Positions 9,707-18,222 of a stretch of 64,000 bases of DNA are shown here, one piece after another. Under the pieces are notes generated by a model. It was not told the DNA's origin and ran no database searches. It saw only the letters and a program-made list of their open reading frames with translations. The first letter of the stretch is position 1. Each line of letters starts with the position of its first letter. The position numbers and the translations under genes were made by a program. Location: contig CAVSGF010000010.1 in NCBI GenBank assembly GCA_963727415.1, positions 472,908 to 536,907 on the forward strand, read 5' to 3'. This DNA is from DASQPR01 sp963727415 (lineage in GTDB: Bacteria > Actinomycetota > Actinomycetes > Mycobacteriales > Micromonosporaceae).

Positions 9707-9918
9707 GGTGTCACCTCATGCTCTACGTGATATTCCGATCAACATCTACGTTCGTCCGGTGGGCGACCGGACGACGCGGGCGAACTTCCCGTTGAGTCGG
9801 GACCTTGGTCCCGATCTTGATCGGATCCTTGACCGGATACCCATCGCACTGAGAGTGCGACGACGCCGTGCCCACGATTGATCGGATGGCGGTACGACAT
9901 CGGGGGGTGAGATTTGCA

Positions 9919-11028
9919 GTGAGCGCTGATCTGTCACGGTTACTGAAGGACAGCTGGTCACTCGTTGAGGAGCAGCAGGACAAGCTGGCCCTGCATTTCT
10001 ACGCGCGCCTGTTCCTGTCGAATCCAGCACTGCGCGACATGTTCCCGGTCCATATGGATGTGCAGCGAGCACGGCTGCTCGGCGCCATTGTCACGGCCGT
10101 CCAGAGCTTCGATGACCCGATGCGGGTCGACGAATACCTGCGCGATCTCGGCCGCGATCACCGGAAGTTCTCGGTCGAGCCGGATCACTACCCGATCGTG
10201 AAGGAAGCCCTCCTGGACGCGCTGCGCACGTACGGCGGCGACCGCTGGAATCTCCAATACGACCAGGCCTGGCGTGATGTCTACGATCACATCGCCGCGA
10301 AGATGATCGCCGGGGCGGCCGACGCTGCCGGGCCTGGGTTCCAGTACGCCCAGATCGTCTCACACGAGCGTCGTGGGCCGGACATAGCCGTGTTCACCTG
10401 CCGGCCGCTGCAGCCGATCGTGTTCCGTGGCGGGCAGTACGTCAGCATCGAGACTCGCTACCACCCCAGGGTCTGGCGGACCTACTCGATGGCCAACGCA
10501 CCACGCGAAGACGGCACCCTCGAGTTTCACGTCAAGGCAGTCGGTGCCGGCTGGGTCTCCGGTGCTCTGGTCCGCCGGATCAAAGCGGGTGATCTGGTCA
10601 AGCTTGCGGCGCCGATGGGGTCTATGACGCTGGACCGGCACTCGCAACGGGACATCGTCTGTGTCGTCGGTGGAACCGGGCTGGCCCCCGCCAAGGCACT
10701 CATCGATGAGCTGTCCCGGTACAACCGGACGCGTTTCGTGCACCTGTTCCGGGGTGTTCACAACCGCGATGAGATCTACGATCGTGTCCACCTCGACCGT
10801 CTCGTCGAGACGCTTCCGTGGTTGAGCCTGACCCGGGCGGTCAGCGACGACCGCGGCTATGCCGGTGCGTTGCAGGGCAGCATCGTCGACGTCCTTGCCA
10901 ACAGCGGTCCGTGGCCGAATCACGACTTCTACGTCTCCGGGTCACCGACCATGGTTTCGGCCACGCTCCGGAAGCTGGCGACCATGCAGGTACCCAGTAC
11001 GCGGATTCGTTACGATGCGTTCGCGTAG
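9919..11028 (+). CDS. Flavohemoglobin-like globin-reductase fusion
   Basis: The start GTG at 9919 is chosen for the GGTGAG element eight bases upstream and because it begins the globin domain directly. Residues about 1-135 form the globin (LLKDSWSLVEEQQDKLALHF, FP-H region, VEPDHYPIVKEALLDAL with the likely proximal His). The rest is an FAD/NAD reductase: WRTYSMANAP is the FAD motif, VVGGTGLAPAKALIDEL the NAD site and DFYVSGSPTMV the C-terminal motif. Flavohemoglobins detoxify nitric oxide by dioxygenation to nitrate. Some actinobacterial variants act on other substrates, such as D-lactate. The gene is monocistronic or cotranscribed with the following amidotransferase. Confidence 0.8.
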   Translation: MSADLSRLLKDSWSLVEEQQDKLALHFYARLFLSNPALRDMFPVHMDVQRARLLGAIVTAVQSFDDPMRVDEYLRDLGRDHRKFSVEPDHYPIVKEALLDALRTYGGDRWNLQYDQAWRDVYDHIAAKMIAGAADAAGPGFQYAQIVSHERRGPDIAVFTCRPLQPIVFRGGQYVSIETRYHPRVWRTYSMANAPREDGTLEFHVKAVGAGWVSGALVRRIKAGDLVKLAAPMGSMTLDRHSQRDIVCVVGGTGLAPAKALIDELSRYNRTRFVHLFRGVHNRDEIYDRVHLDRLVETLPWLSLTRAVSDDRGYAGALQGSIVDVLANSGPWPNHDFYVSGSPTMVSATLRKLATMQVPSTRIRYDAFA

Positions 11029-11172
11029 CCACAGATCGGTCCGTCGGCCCGCCGACCAGGCGTATTCTGCAGACATCGGGGTTCGGCCAGTGCCCAGGAC
11101 CAGCACCCGGGCGCGCGGACGTCGCCGGCCACCGCCCCGGATCAAAGCGGGCCGCCGATCAAGGGCTGGGAC

Positions 11173-12000
11173 ATGTGCCGATGGATTGCCTACTTCGGCT
11201 CGCCAATATGGCTCGACGAGCTGATTTACCGACCGACCCACTCGTTGATCGATCAGAGCCTTGAGAGCCGGATGAGCGCTACCACGACCAACGGCGACGG
11301 TTTCGGTGTCGGCTGGTACACCAGGCGCAACCCGGGGGTGTTCCACAGCGTCAACCCCGCCTGGAGCAACCGGAACCTGCACAGCCTCGCCAGCCACATC
11401 GAGTCGTCGATCTTCCTGGCGCATGTACGCGCGTCTACCGGAGGCGCGGTCCAGGAAACCAACTGCCACCCGTTCCGGTACCAGCGCTGGCTATGGATGC
11501 ACAACGGCTCTATCGCGCAGTTTCCCCTGGTGAAGCGCGAGCTGGCGGTGACCGTGGCGCCCGACCTGTTCGCCTCGATCGAGGGCTCGACCGATTCGGA
11601 GCTAATGTTCTATCTGGCGTTGACGTTCGGCCTGCAGGATGACCCGCCGGGCGCGGTTGCTCGGATGGCGGGCCTGGTCGAGGCGGTCACCGCCGCCCAC
11701 GGCATCGACGATGGACTGCACATGACGGTCGCGACGTCCGATGGCGAACGAATCTGGGCGTTCCGGTACTCCACCTTGCACAAATCACCCTCGCTGTACT
11801 ACAGCACCGACGTACGCACCCTTCGCCATTTGTATCCGGAGAATCGCATGCTTCGCGGCGTGTCGGAGGAATCACGCCTGATCGTGTCGGAGCCGTTCGG
11901 CGACCTGAGGGGTGCCTGGAACGGCGTGCCCGAGAGTACGTACGGCATCATGCAGGCCGGCCCCGACCACATGCGCCTGTTCCGTCCTCACTGGCCCTGA
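11173..12000 (+). CDS. Class II glutamine amidotransferase (EgtC/YafJ-like)
   Basis: A 275-residue Ntn-hydrolase. After Met removal the N-terminal Cys2 (MCRWIAYFGSP) is the nucleophile. Other family landmarks are NGDGFGVGWY, FLAHVRASTGG, ETNCHPFRYQRWLWMHNGSI and STDSELMFYLAL. It resembles the EgtC/YafJ group that removes or transfers a glutamyl or amide group. No other ergothioneine genes are nearby, so the specific substrate is unknown. The spacing of 144 bases from the flavohemoglobin gene does not prove cotranscription. Confidence 0.8.
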   Translation: MCRWIAYFGSPIWLDELIYRPTHSLIDQSLESRMSATTTNGDGFGVGWYTRRNPGVFHSVNPAWSNRNLHSLASHIESSIFLAHVRASTGGAVQETNCHPFRYQRWLWMHNGSIAQFPLVKRELAVTVAPDLFASIEGSTDSELMFYLALTFGLQDDPPGAVARMAGLVEAVTAAHGIDDGLHMTVATSDGERIWAFRYSTLHKSPSLYYSTDVRTLRHLYPENRMLRGVSEESRLIVSEPFGDLRGAWNGVPESTYGIMQAGPDHMRLFRPHWP

Positions 12001-12257
12001 CCGCCGGCGCCATCGGCTTCCGGATCACCATCGACGCTGGCCGATCGTGACGGCGGCCGGGCGGGCTGGCCGCACCGGCTTCTCCGCGAAGCTCCAGTGG
12101 TGGCCGCGGTGCGGTCAACGCTGCGGAACGCCTTCGGCTGACAGTCGGCTGACGCCATCGTGACGTCACCCGGCATCGCGCAGCCGCATAGCTACTCACC
12201 TGGAGTTTCACGCAAGCATGCGTTCGCGACGTCAGCATGCCCTTGACCGACGTCATT

Positions 12258-12280
12258 TATGATGTCATGATGACGTCATA
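12258..12280. promoter_or_regulatory. Tandem ATGACGTCAT-type palindromes upstream of small ORF
   Basis: Two adjacent 11-bp boxes, TATGATGTCAT (12258-12268) and ATGACGTCATA (12270-12280), form a 23-bp near-perfect palindrome with one mismatch. Further GACGTCA cores occur at 12161-12168, 12228-12234, 12249-12255 and around 12300-12306, so six copies lie in about 150 bases. This is probably a multi-site operator. Apart from these boxes I see nothing between 12001 and 12305. Confidence 0.5.
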
Positions 12281-12305
12281 CCGCATCACCGATAGGAGCG
12301 ACGTC

Positions 12306-12470
12306 ATGAAGGTCCGCCGCGGCATCCGGTTCCACTCGACCAGGACCACCCGCCCCACACGCAAGCACGACGACACCGACTACGACTTCACTCTCGACAA
12401 TGCGCACGCGGCTCGCCGCATCGCCATGCGCGCCCTAGTTCAGCAGGAGCGCTCCCAACGTGGATACTGA
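12306..12470 (+). CDS. Small basic protein, hypothetical (54 aa)
   Basis: The ATG at 12306 lies seven bases after AGGAG, and the last GACGTCAT box overlaps the start codon. The 54-residue product is rich in Arg, His and Thr (VRRGIRFHSTRTTRPTRKHD in the first half) with an acidic patch DDTDYDF and a helix-like C-terminus NAHAARRIAMRALVQQER. I do not recognise a family. Support comes from the ribosome-binding site and the operator cluster immediately upstream, not from homology. It could be a small regulator or a stress peptide. The following 145 bases hold nothing I can support. Confidence 0.4.
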   Translation: MKVRRGIRFHSTRTTRPTRKHDDTDYDFTLDNAHAARRIAMRALVQQERSQRGY

Positions 12471-12615
12471 CCGCCCAGCGCCCCGACAACGCGGTACGGG
12501 CCAACATCGTGTCGGGTCGGTTACTCCGGCGAAACGAAACGTGCCCAACGGCCCGCAAGGCACCGTGACCGGGCCTGGCGGTAAGTGGGACCACGGCGTC
12601 ACGGCCGGCTGAGGT

Positions 12616-13284
12616 TCACGATCGCTCGCCATGGTCAATGCCGAGCCCGGCCCGCCGGGCCCGCACGATGGCCTCGGCCCGATCGGCCACCTGGAGCTTG
12701 CCGAAGATGCTGGACACGTTGTTCCGTATCGTCTTCGGGCTCAGCGACAGCGATATCGCGATCCGGCCGTTTGAATGGCCCGCGGCCATCAGCGAGAGAA
12801 CCTCGCGCTCGCGGGTGGTGAGAGTCGGGAAGACATGGACGTCCTCGGCCGACAGCGGCCGGGTGAGGTATCTGAGCACCCGCTGTGCGACGGATGGGCC
12901 GAAGATTGCCTCGCCATTCGCCACCGCCACGATGCCGCGCAGCACATCCGGACTATCCGCGCCCTTGACCAGGTATCCTCGCGCTCCGGCCCGCATCGCC
13001 GCGAAGACCGAATCGTCATCTTCGAACATCGTCAGCACAAGAATGCCCATCAAGGGGTGCGCCGCGCTGATGCGCCTGGTCGCTTCAACTCCGTCGATGC
13101 CGGGCATGTTCAAGTCCATCACGACCACATCGGGGTCCAGCTCGCCGGCCAGCCGAACAGCGTCAAGCCCAGTCGATCCTTCTCCGATGACAACGACTTC
13201 CTCCGTGGCCGACAGCAACGCCGAAAGCCCATGCCGGAACACCGGATGATCGTCGACTACAAGAACCCGGATCCGCTCGCTCAT
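12616..13284 (-). CDS. NarL/LuxR-family response regulator
   Basis: A 222-residue response regulator. The receiver domain (RVLVVDDHPVFRHGL) has Asp57 as phosphorylation site in VVVMDLNMPG and a conserved switch Thr in LTMFED. The C-terminal LuxR helix-turn-helix is LTTREREVLSLMAAGHSN followed by SLSPKTIRNNVSSIFGKLQV. The ATG overlaps the stop of the sensor kinase gene as ATGA, so the two are translationally coupled and form a cognate pair. Longer upstream starts would run into the kinase gene. Targets are unknown. The adjacent membrane protein and the DNA repeats at 16117-16158 are candidates. Confidence 0.92.
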   Translation of the reverse strand: MSERIRVLVVDDHPVFRHGLSALLSATEEVVVIGEGSTGLDAVRLAGELDPDVVVMDLNMPGIDGVEATRRISAAHPLMGILVLTMFEDDDSVFAAMRAGARGYLVKGADSPDVLRGIVAVANGEAIFGPSVAQRVLRYLTRPLSAEDVHVFPTLTTREREVLSLMAAGHSNGRIAISLSLSPKTIRNNVSSIFGKLQVADRAEAIVRARRAGLGIDHGERS

Positions 13285-15299
13285 GTCGCACCCACCGGGA
13301 TCGTGGCGGCCACCCGGGTGCCACCGCTCGCCAGCGACGTGGCCTGGCACGCTCCGCCCAGTTCGCTCGCGCGCTCACGCATCGCTGACAGGCCAACGCC
13401 TGACCGCCGGATCGCCGGTATACCCACGCCGTCGTCGTCGACCTCGATAATGAGGCAGCCGCCCTGGCCCATGCTGATGTGGACACGGCACTGGCTGGCG
13501 CAGGCGTGCCGCCAGACATTGGTCAGCGCCTCGGCCGTGATGCGGTACGCCCCGACCTCCACCGCGGCCGGCAGCGGCGGCAAGTCGGTGATGTCGACGG
13601 TCACGCGCAGCCGGGGATACCGCTCGGCGATCCGCTCTGCCTGCCGCCGCACCGCCCCGGCAAGTCCGAGTTCATCGAGTGCGGGCGGTCGCAGGTCTTC
13701 AACGAGGCGGCGGACCTCGGCCAGGGATGCCTGCACCTCCTGCTTGAGGGTCGTGGCCAGGGTCGCCGCCTCGGTCGGGGCAGTGGCGGCCAGGCGGCGT
13801 ACCGCGTCAAGCCCGAGCGCGACACCGGCCAGGGCAGGCCCGAGCCCGTCATGCAGATCGCGACGGATCCGGCGCCGCTCCTCCTCACGGGTCGCCACGA
13901 TCGTTTCGCGTGATCGCCGCAGATCATCGGCGAGGCGGACGGCGTACGCCGCTACCCCGATCTGCCGCCCCAGGTCATCGAGCAGCCGCAGGTCGATGGC
14001 GTGGAACGGGTCGCGCTCCGTGCGCGGTGCGACGAGCAGGCGCCCGACGCGATTGCCCCGAAAGATGAGCGGGACCTCGTGTAGCGTGCCCACTGCCCGC
14101 CCGGTCTCGGCGGAAAGCAGCGGGCGGCCGCCCCGGTCGACCTCCACCCGGGCGTACGGGAGCCGCAGCGACATGGTGACCGCCTCCACCGCCTCGGTGA
14201 GAAGGTCGCTGTCCTCCCGGCCCTCCAGGCGCCGGCCAAGCCCGCTCAGGATCGCGTACGGGTCGGTTCGGTCGCCGTACACGAACCGGTCGACTGACCG
14301 TTGCAGGCGGACCCGTACCGGTGCGAACGCCACCGCGACCAGGGTGGTGGCGACCAGCGCCGCCGCGGTGTCCCATCGATCGCGCAGCACCGCGCCGAGA
14401 AGCGCGACAATTACCGCGTACGCCATCAGGAGCACGACGGTAAGCGCCGCGTACAGCAATGACCGCCGGACAACGACCTCGATGCCGGACAGATGGCCCC
14501 GCAGGATCGCCGCCACAACCGATATCGGCAGCAGAGGCAGCGCGATCGCGGCGATCACGTTCCCGAGCAGCGGCGGACCGGGAACCAGCATGGCGGCCAC
14601 CACGCCGATGATCGCGAGGGCGAACCAGTCCAACGGCGCACGCTCCGGCCCCCGCCCGCGCCGCCAGCGGACCACCGCCGCGGACACGGAGCCGATCATG
14701 CCGGCGATCATCGCCACGTGACTGGCTACATCGGCGATCGCGAACCAGGTGACCGGCAGCGGCACCCCCAGTGGGTTGTCGCGCACCGGATGGTTCTGCA
14801 GGTGTCCGGGGAGAAACATGTTGATCAGAACCATCGCCGCCAGCGTCGCGATCTGAAGCCTTAGCAGCCACCGCCAGCGTGGCCCCGGTAGCGACCCGTC
14901 CGGGAACAGCAGCACCGCGACGGTCACCAGTGGCGCGAAGCCCAGGGTCCAGATCCACGACGACACCCATCCGGCAGCCAGTGCAAGAGGCAGCGATCCC
15001 GGGTGCAGGACCAGGCCGTACTCGGCGTAGTCATACACCACCATGGAAAGTCCGCTGGCTAGCCCGCAGCACAGGAAGAGCCAGCCGATCGGGTGGCGAG
15101 CCAGCCGGCTGAGCACCAGCGCTCCCAGCAATGGCAGGAATGCCGCGACGATCAGGTTCGGGTAGACGTTGTCAAGGTCGAACTGAATCGGAAGGCCGCC
15201 CGCGAGCGTGCCGGCCACCGATCCGGCGAGCATGATCGGGCCGAGGGCGGCAAGCAGCCAGACCCGGCGCCGGGCGCGGCCGCCCGAGCCCTTCCACAT
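13281..15299 (-). CDS. Membrane sensor histidine kinase, NarL-pair type
   Basis: A 672-residue kinase starting at MWKGSGG. The first 330 residues hold about eight to ten hydrophobic segments with no large extracytoplasmic loop, so it probably senses a membrane or intracellular cue. Residues about 355-460 look GAF-like. The HisKA_3 dimerisation helix has His483 in RRDLHDGLGPALAG, and the HATPase domain shows NVWRHA (N-box-like), EVDDDGVGIP and GVGLSAMRERA. It autophosphorylates and transfers phosphate to the coupled regulator at 12616-13284. It is preceded by a separate membrane protein gene with an 89-base gap. Confidence 0.9.
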   Translation of the reverse strand: MWKGSGGRARRRVWLLAALGPIMLAGSVAGTLAGGLPIQFDLDNVYPNLIVAAFLPLLGALVLSRLARHPIGWLFLCCGLASGLSMVVYDYAEYGLVLHPGSLPLALAAGWVSSWIWTLGFAPLVTVAVLLFPDGSLPGPRWRWLLRLQIATLAAMVLINMFLPGHLQNHPVRDNPLGVPLPVTWFAIADVASHVAMIAGMIGSVSAAVVRWRRGRGPERAPLDWFALAIIGVVAAMLVPGPPLLGNVIAAIALPLLPISVVAAILRGHLSGIEVVVRRSLLYAALTVVLLMAYAVIVALLGAVLRDRWDTAAALVATTLVAVAFAPVRVRLQRSVDRFVYGDRTDPYAILSGLGRRLEGREDSDLLTEAVEAVTMSLRLPYARVEVDRGGRPLLSAETGRAVGTLHEVPLIFRGNRVGRLLVAPRTERDPFHAIDLRLLDDLGRQIGVAAYAVRLADDLRRSRETIVATREEERRRIRRDLHDGLGPALAGVALGLDAVRRLAATAPTEAATLATTLKQEVQASLAEVRRLVEDLRPPALDELGLAGAVRRQAERIAERYPRLRVTVDITDLPPLPAAVEVGAYRITAEALTNVWRHACASQCRVHISMGQGGCLIIEVDDDGVGIPAIRRSGVGLSAMRERASELGGACQATSLASGGTRVAATIPVGAT

Positions 15300-15388
15300 G
15301 GAGTGGATGGTGCCCCGGGCGGTCGCGCCGGCGCAATCGTCCGTACCCCTGTATTCCCCGGTCCGAGCGCCGGGCCGGATGACCATCG

Positions 15389-16102
15389 TCAGGCGCTGGC
15401 AACGGCCGCCGCGACGGCCGGGTCAACGCCGGCCGTCGCTACCCGCGGGCCTTTCCAGGCCAGCCGAATGCTGATCACCAGCAGCCAGAGCAAGCCGATA
15501 AGGAACGGCATCGGATTGGTGTCGACCGGGCTGCCCTTACCAATCAAGGTCACGGCCAGGAGCAGCACCCCAATGACCACGCCGATGTATCCGGCGGCCC
15601 TGCCCGTCGCCCGCGATGCCATCAAGCCCGTGCCCGCGGCAATGAGGAAAGCACTGAACGGAAGGAATGTGACCACGAACGCGACCGCGTTCATGTCGGC
15701 CAGCACCCGCGCCGCCGACGGGGTCAGTTCCGCGTGATCCAGGATGGCGGCGCCGACCGGCAGGATGGACGCGATCTTGACGGCCAATGTGATCCCGCCG
15801 GCCAGTGCCGCGGTGCCACCGAGCCACGCGCCCGCTCCGCCGCGTCTGCGCAACTGATGGGCCAGCCAGCCGAGGAAGAACGTGAACACCAGGAACCCGG
15901 TGAGTTCAAGGGTCTGGCCGACCACCTGGCCGGTGGTGGCCGGCGCGGCGAAATCGGCCAGGTCCCTGGCGCCGCTGGGGTGCGGGTCCTGGCTGCTCCC
16001 GAAGGCCAGCTGGTTGCCCGCCACGATCAGCAGGACATAGGCCGCTCCGCACCCGGCGCCGAGGCGATCCGAGATGGATACCCGGTTGCCTGTCGCAGTC
16101 AT
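15389..16102 (-). CDS. Integral membrane protein of unknown function (237 aa)
   Basis: The ATG at 16102 is chosen for AAGGGGAA upstream. An ATG six codons earlier lacks a site. About six or seven hydrophobic spans are visible, beginning with GCGAAYVLLIVAGNQLAF. A hydrophilic segment DPHPSGARDLADFAAPATTG lies between the first two, and the C-terminal span is IGLLWLLVISIRLAW. The topology resembles DUF4386-like or similar small actinobacterial membrane proteins, but I do not recognise a family with confidence. It lies upstream of the kinase-regulator pair on the same strand and could be its input or target. A 14-bp tandem repeat lies directly upstream. Confidence 0.6.
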   Translation of the reverse strand: MTATGNRVSISDRLGAGCGAAYVLLIVAGNQLAFGSSQDPHPSGARDLADFAAPATTGQVVGQTLELTGFLVFTFFLGWLAHQLRRRGGAGAWLGGTAALAGGITLAVKIASILPVGAAILDHAELTPSAARVLADMNAVAFVVTFLPFSAFLIAAGTGLMASRATGRAAGYIGVVIGVLLLAVTLIGKGSPVDTNPMPFLIGLLWLLVISIRLAWKGPRVATAGVDPAVAAAVASA

Positions 16103-16116
16103 CGTTTCGTTCCCCT

Positions 16117-16158
16117 TCATGTCATCCGCCTCATGTCACCTGTCTCATGTCACCCGTC
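16117..16158. repeat. 14-bp tandem repeat, three copies plus a partial fourth
   Basis: Units beginning TCATGTCA start at 16117, 16131 and 16145 (TCATGTCATCCGCC, TCATGTCACCTGTC, TCATGTCACCCGTC), and a partial TCATG follows at 16159. They lie immediately upstream of the membrane protein gene start and could be an iterated binding site for the adjacent response regulator or an upstream activator. Confidence 0.6.
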
Positions 16159-16341
16159 TCATGACGGCTACGGCGACTCTCGGTTGCCGACTGTCCCGAA
16201 GTCATGGGAGCGCGGTCCCGTCCCGTCCCGCCGCAAGCGGGACAGGCCTACCCGGCACGTTGGTTTGCCTGAAGGTTCGCCGCCCGCCGTCGGACCGCGC
16301 CGTGCTCGGTAGATTGAGGCCAACGACGATCGAGGGCGGCC

Positions 16342-17157
16342 ATGGCAGAAACGATCACCAGTGCGGCGAATCCGGTGGCGAAACGGGTTCGGCTCCTCGC
16401 CGACCGCAAGCACCGCCGCCGCGAGGGCGCCTTCGTCATTGACGGCATCCAGCCGGTATGGCGCGCGATCGAGGCCGGATGGGAGATCGAGACCCTGGTG
16501 GTTGCCCCGGACCTGCTATCCGGCTCGGATGCGATGCGGATGGTGGCCGAGCAGGAGGCGGCCGGCACCCGGGTGACCCGGGTGAGTGGCGAGTTGTTCG
16601 GCCGGCTGTCCGAACGCGATGGCCCACGTGGACTCGCGGCGATCGTCCGCAGCCGGGCCGGTCGACTGGAGGATCTCCGGGTGACGTCCGATTCGGTGTT
16701 CGCCGTCCTGCACGAGGTGGGCAATCCGGGCAACCTGGGCACGATCATCCGTACCGCCGACGCCACCGGCTGCGCCGGCGTCATCCTCGTCGGCGATACC
16801 AGCGACCCATACGCTCCGGCCGCGGTGAAGGCCAGCATGGGCTCGCTGTTCGCGATCGACGTGGTGCACGTCCGGGATCTGGATCGTCTCTTCGCGTGGG
16901 CGCGTGATCGCGGCGTGCGGACCATCGCGACATCCGGCGGTGCCGACCACGACCACTGGGACGTCAGCTACCCGGGGCCGGTGGCGGTCCTGTTCGGCAG
17001 CGAAGGCCCGGGGTTACCCCCCGGCGCCCTGAAGCGGTGCGACGAAACCGTCCGGATACCCATGGTGGGCACCGCCGAATCGCTCAACCTGTCGGTTGCC
17101 GCCGCCATCATGCTGTACGAGGTGCGGCGCCCCGCCCTGCGGCGGCCCACCCGGTAG
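16342..17157 (+). CDS. TrmH/SpoU-family RNA 2'-O-methyltransferase
   Basis: A 271-residue SPOUT-class methyltransferase that methylates ribose in rRNA or tRNA using SAM. The N-terminal substrate-binding domain (ANPVAKRVRLLADRKHRRRE) is followed by the three SpoU motifs: NPGNLGTIIRTADATG, LFGSEGPGLP and ESLNLSVAAAIMLYEVRRP. These form the knotted SAM site. Length and domain order match the RlmB/TsnR-like group. The precise target nucleotide cannot be read. It is a single gene, convergent with the ECF41 sigma gene. Similar enzymes may confer ribosome-directed antibiotic resistance, but nothing here shows that. Confidence 0.88.
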   Translation: MAETITSAANPVAKRVRLLADRKHRRREGAFVIDGIQPVWRAIEAGWEIETLVVAPDLLSGSDAMRMVAEQEAAGTRVTRVSGELFGRLSERDGPRGLAAIVRSRAGRLEDLRVTSDSVFAVLHEVGNPGNLGTIIRTADATGCAGVILVGDTSDPYAPAAVKASMGSLFAIDVVHVRDLDRLFAWARDRGVRTIATSGGADHDHWDVSYPGPVAVLFGSEGPGLPPGALKRCDETVRIPMVGTAESLNLSVAAAIMLYEVRRPALRRPTR

Positions 17158-17160
17158 GGC

Positions 17161-17199
17161 CCGGCGGTAGGGCTGGGCGGTGGGACCGGGCGGTAGGAC
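17161..17199. repeat. 13-bp direct repeats between convergent genes
   Basis: Three imperfect 13-bp units of the form CCGGCGGTAGGGC (17161, 17174, 17187) fill the gap between two convergent stops, with a partial unit overlapping the methyltransferase stop codon. They probably have no coding role. A termination function is possible but no clear hairpin is formed. Confidence 0.5.
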
Positions 17200-17205
17200 C
17201 CGGAA

Positions 17206-18144
17206 TCAGCCCACCCGCCACGACGTGAGCTTGTCGGGGTTCCGGATGGCCCAGATGTGCTTGATCCGGTCATCGACGATGTCGAACGCGTACACGGTGA
17301 TGGTCGTGCCGCCCTGCCGGGCGATGAGACCGGGCTGACCGTTGACCGTGCGCTCCAGCATGGTCATGTCGGGCACCTTCCGGGCGATCTCGATGCACGC
17401 CCGCGCGATCTGTTCCGCACCCTCGATCGGGTGCAGGGCAGCGGCGACACGACCGCCACCGTCGGCGATGGTGGTGGCGTCCGGATCGAGCAGTCCGATG
17501 AGGGCGTCGATGTCGTTGGCTTCCCACGCCCGCATGAAGTCCCTCACGATGATCGCCTGCCGGGCGGTCGGGGTCGCGGGTGTCGCCGAGCCGCGAACAC
17601 GGCGGCGGGCCGAGGATGCCAGCTGGCGACATGCTGCCGGGGTACGGCCGACGATGCCGGCGATGTCGGCGAAGGGGTAGCCGTAAACGTCATGCAGGAT
17701 GAGCGCGACGCGCTCGGCCGGAGTCATCGAGTCCAGCACGACGAGGAACGCCATGGTGATCGATTCGTCGAGGGTGACCCGGTCCGCCGGGTCCGAGATG
17801 GTGGCGCCGGTCCGGCCGCCCATCCAGTCGGTGCGTTCGGGTACCGGCTCGGGGATCCACTCGCCCACATAGCGCTCGCGTCGCGCCCGTGCCGAACCGA
17901 GCAGGTCCAGGCAGATCCGGCTGGCCACGGTGGTCAGCCAGGCACCCGGTGACGCGATGGCGTCCCGCTGCGGCGGGGTCATCGCGTACCAGCGGGCGTA
18001 GGTCTCCTGAACCGCGTCCTCTGCCTCGGCGAGCGAACCGAGCAACCGGTAGGAGAGGTTGATCAGCTGGCGCCGCTCGCTCATGATCGCGTCGAGTTCC
18101 GGGTCCGGCAGGCGACGATCCGGCCCGGACTGGCTGCTTGTCAT
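17206..18144 (-). CDS. ECF41-type sigma factor with SnoaL-like C-terminal extension
   Basis: A 312-residue extracytoplasmic function sigma factor. Region 2 is NLSYRLLGSLAEAEDAVQET and region 4 is MTPAERVALILHDVYGYPF followed by IAGIVGRTPAACRQLASSAR. The group 41 hallmarks are present: WLTT, DPADRV, and a C-terminal extension ending in NPDKL. In ECF41 factors the SnoaL-like extension replaces a separate anti-sigma factor and tunes activity. ECF41 genes commonly sit next to a carboxymuconolactone decarboxylase, DoxX or oxidoreductase target, but none is directly adjacent here. It is divergent from nothing and convergent with the methyltransferase. Confidence 0.9.
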   Translation of the reverse strand: MTSSQSGPDRRLPDPELDAIMSERRQLINLSYRLLGSLAEAEDAVQETYARWYAMTPPQRDAIASPGAWLTTVASRICLDLLGSARARRERYVGEWIPEPVPERTDWMGGRTGATISDPADRVTLDESITMAFLVVLDSMTPAERVALILHDVYGYPFADIAGIVGRTPAACRQLASSARRRVRGSATPATPTARQAIIVRDFMRAWEANDIDALIGLLDPDATTIADGGGRVAAALHPIEGAEQIARACIEIARKVPDMTMLERTVNGQPGLIARQGGTTITVYAFDIVDDRIKHIWAIRNPDKLTSWRVG

Positions 18145-18222
18145 GGCGTCGTCGCTCCCTTGGTCGCGTTCTACCTCACCGACTCCTACCTCAATGATTC
18201 GACGAAACGCGACCCGGAATTG

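Noticed and set aside
12775..14721. A 648-codon open frame on the + strand opposite the sensor kinase
   Set aside because: Translation is Arg/Ser/Thr-rich without domains. The minus strand encodes a complete histidine kinase and response regulator.
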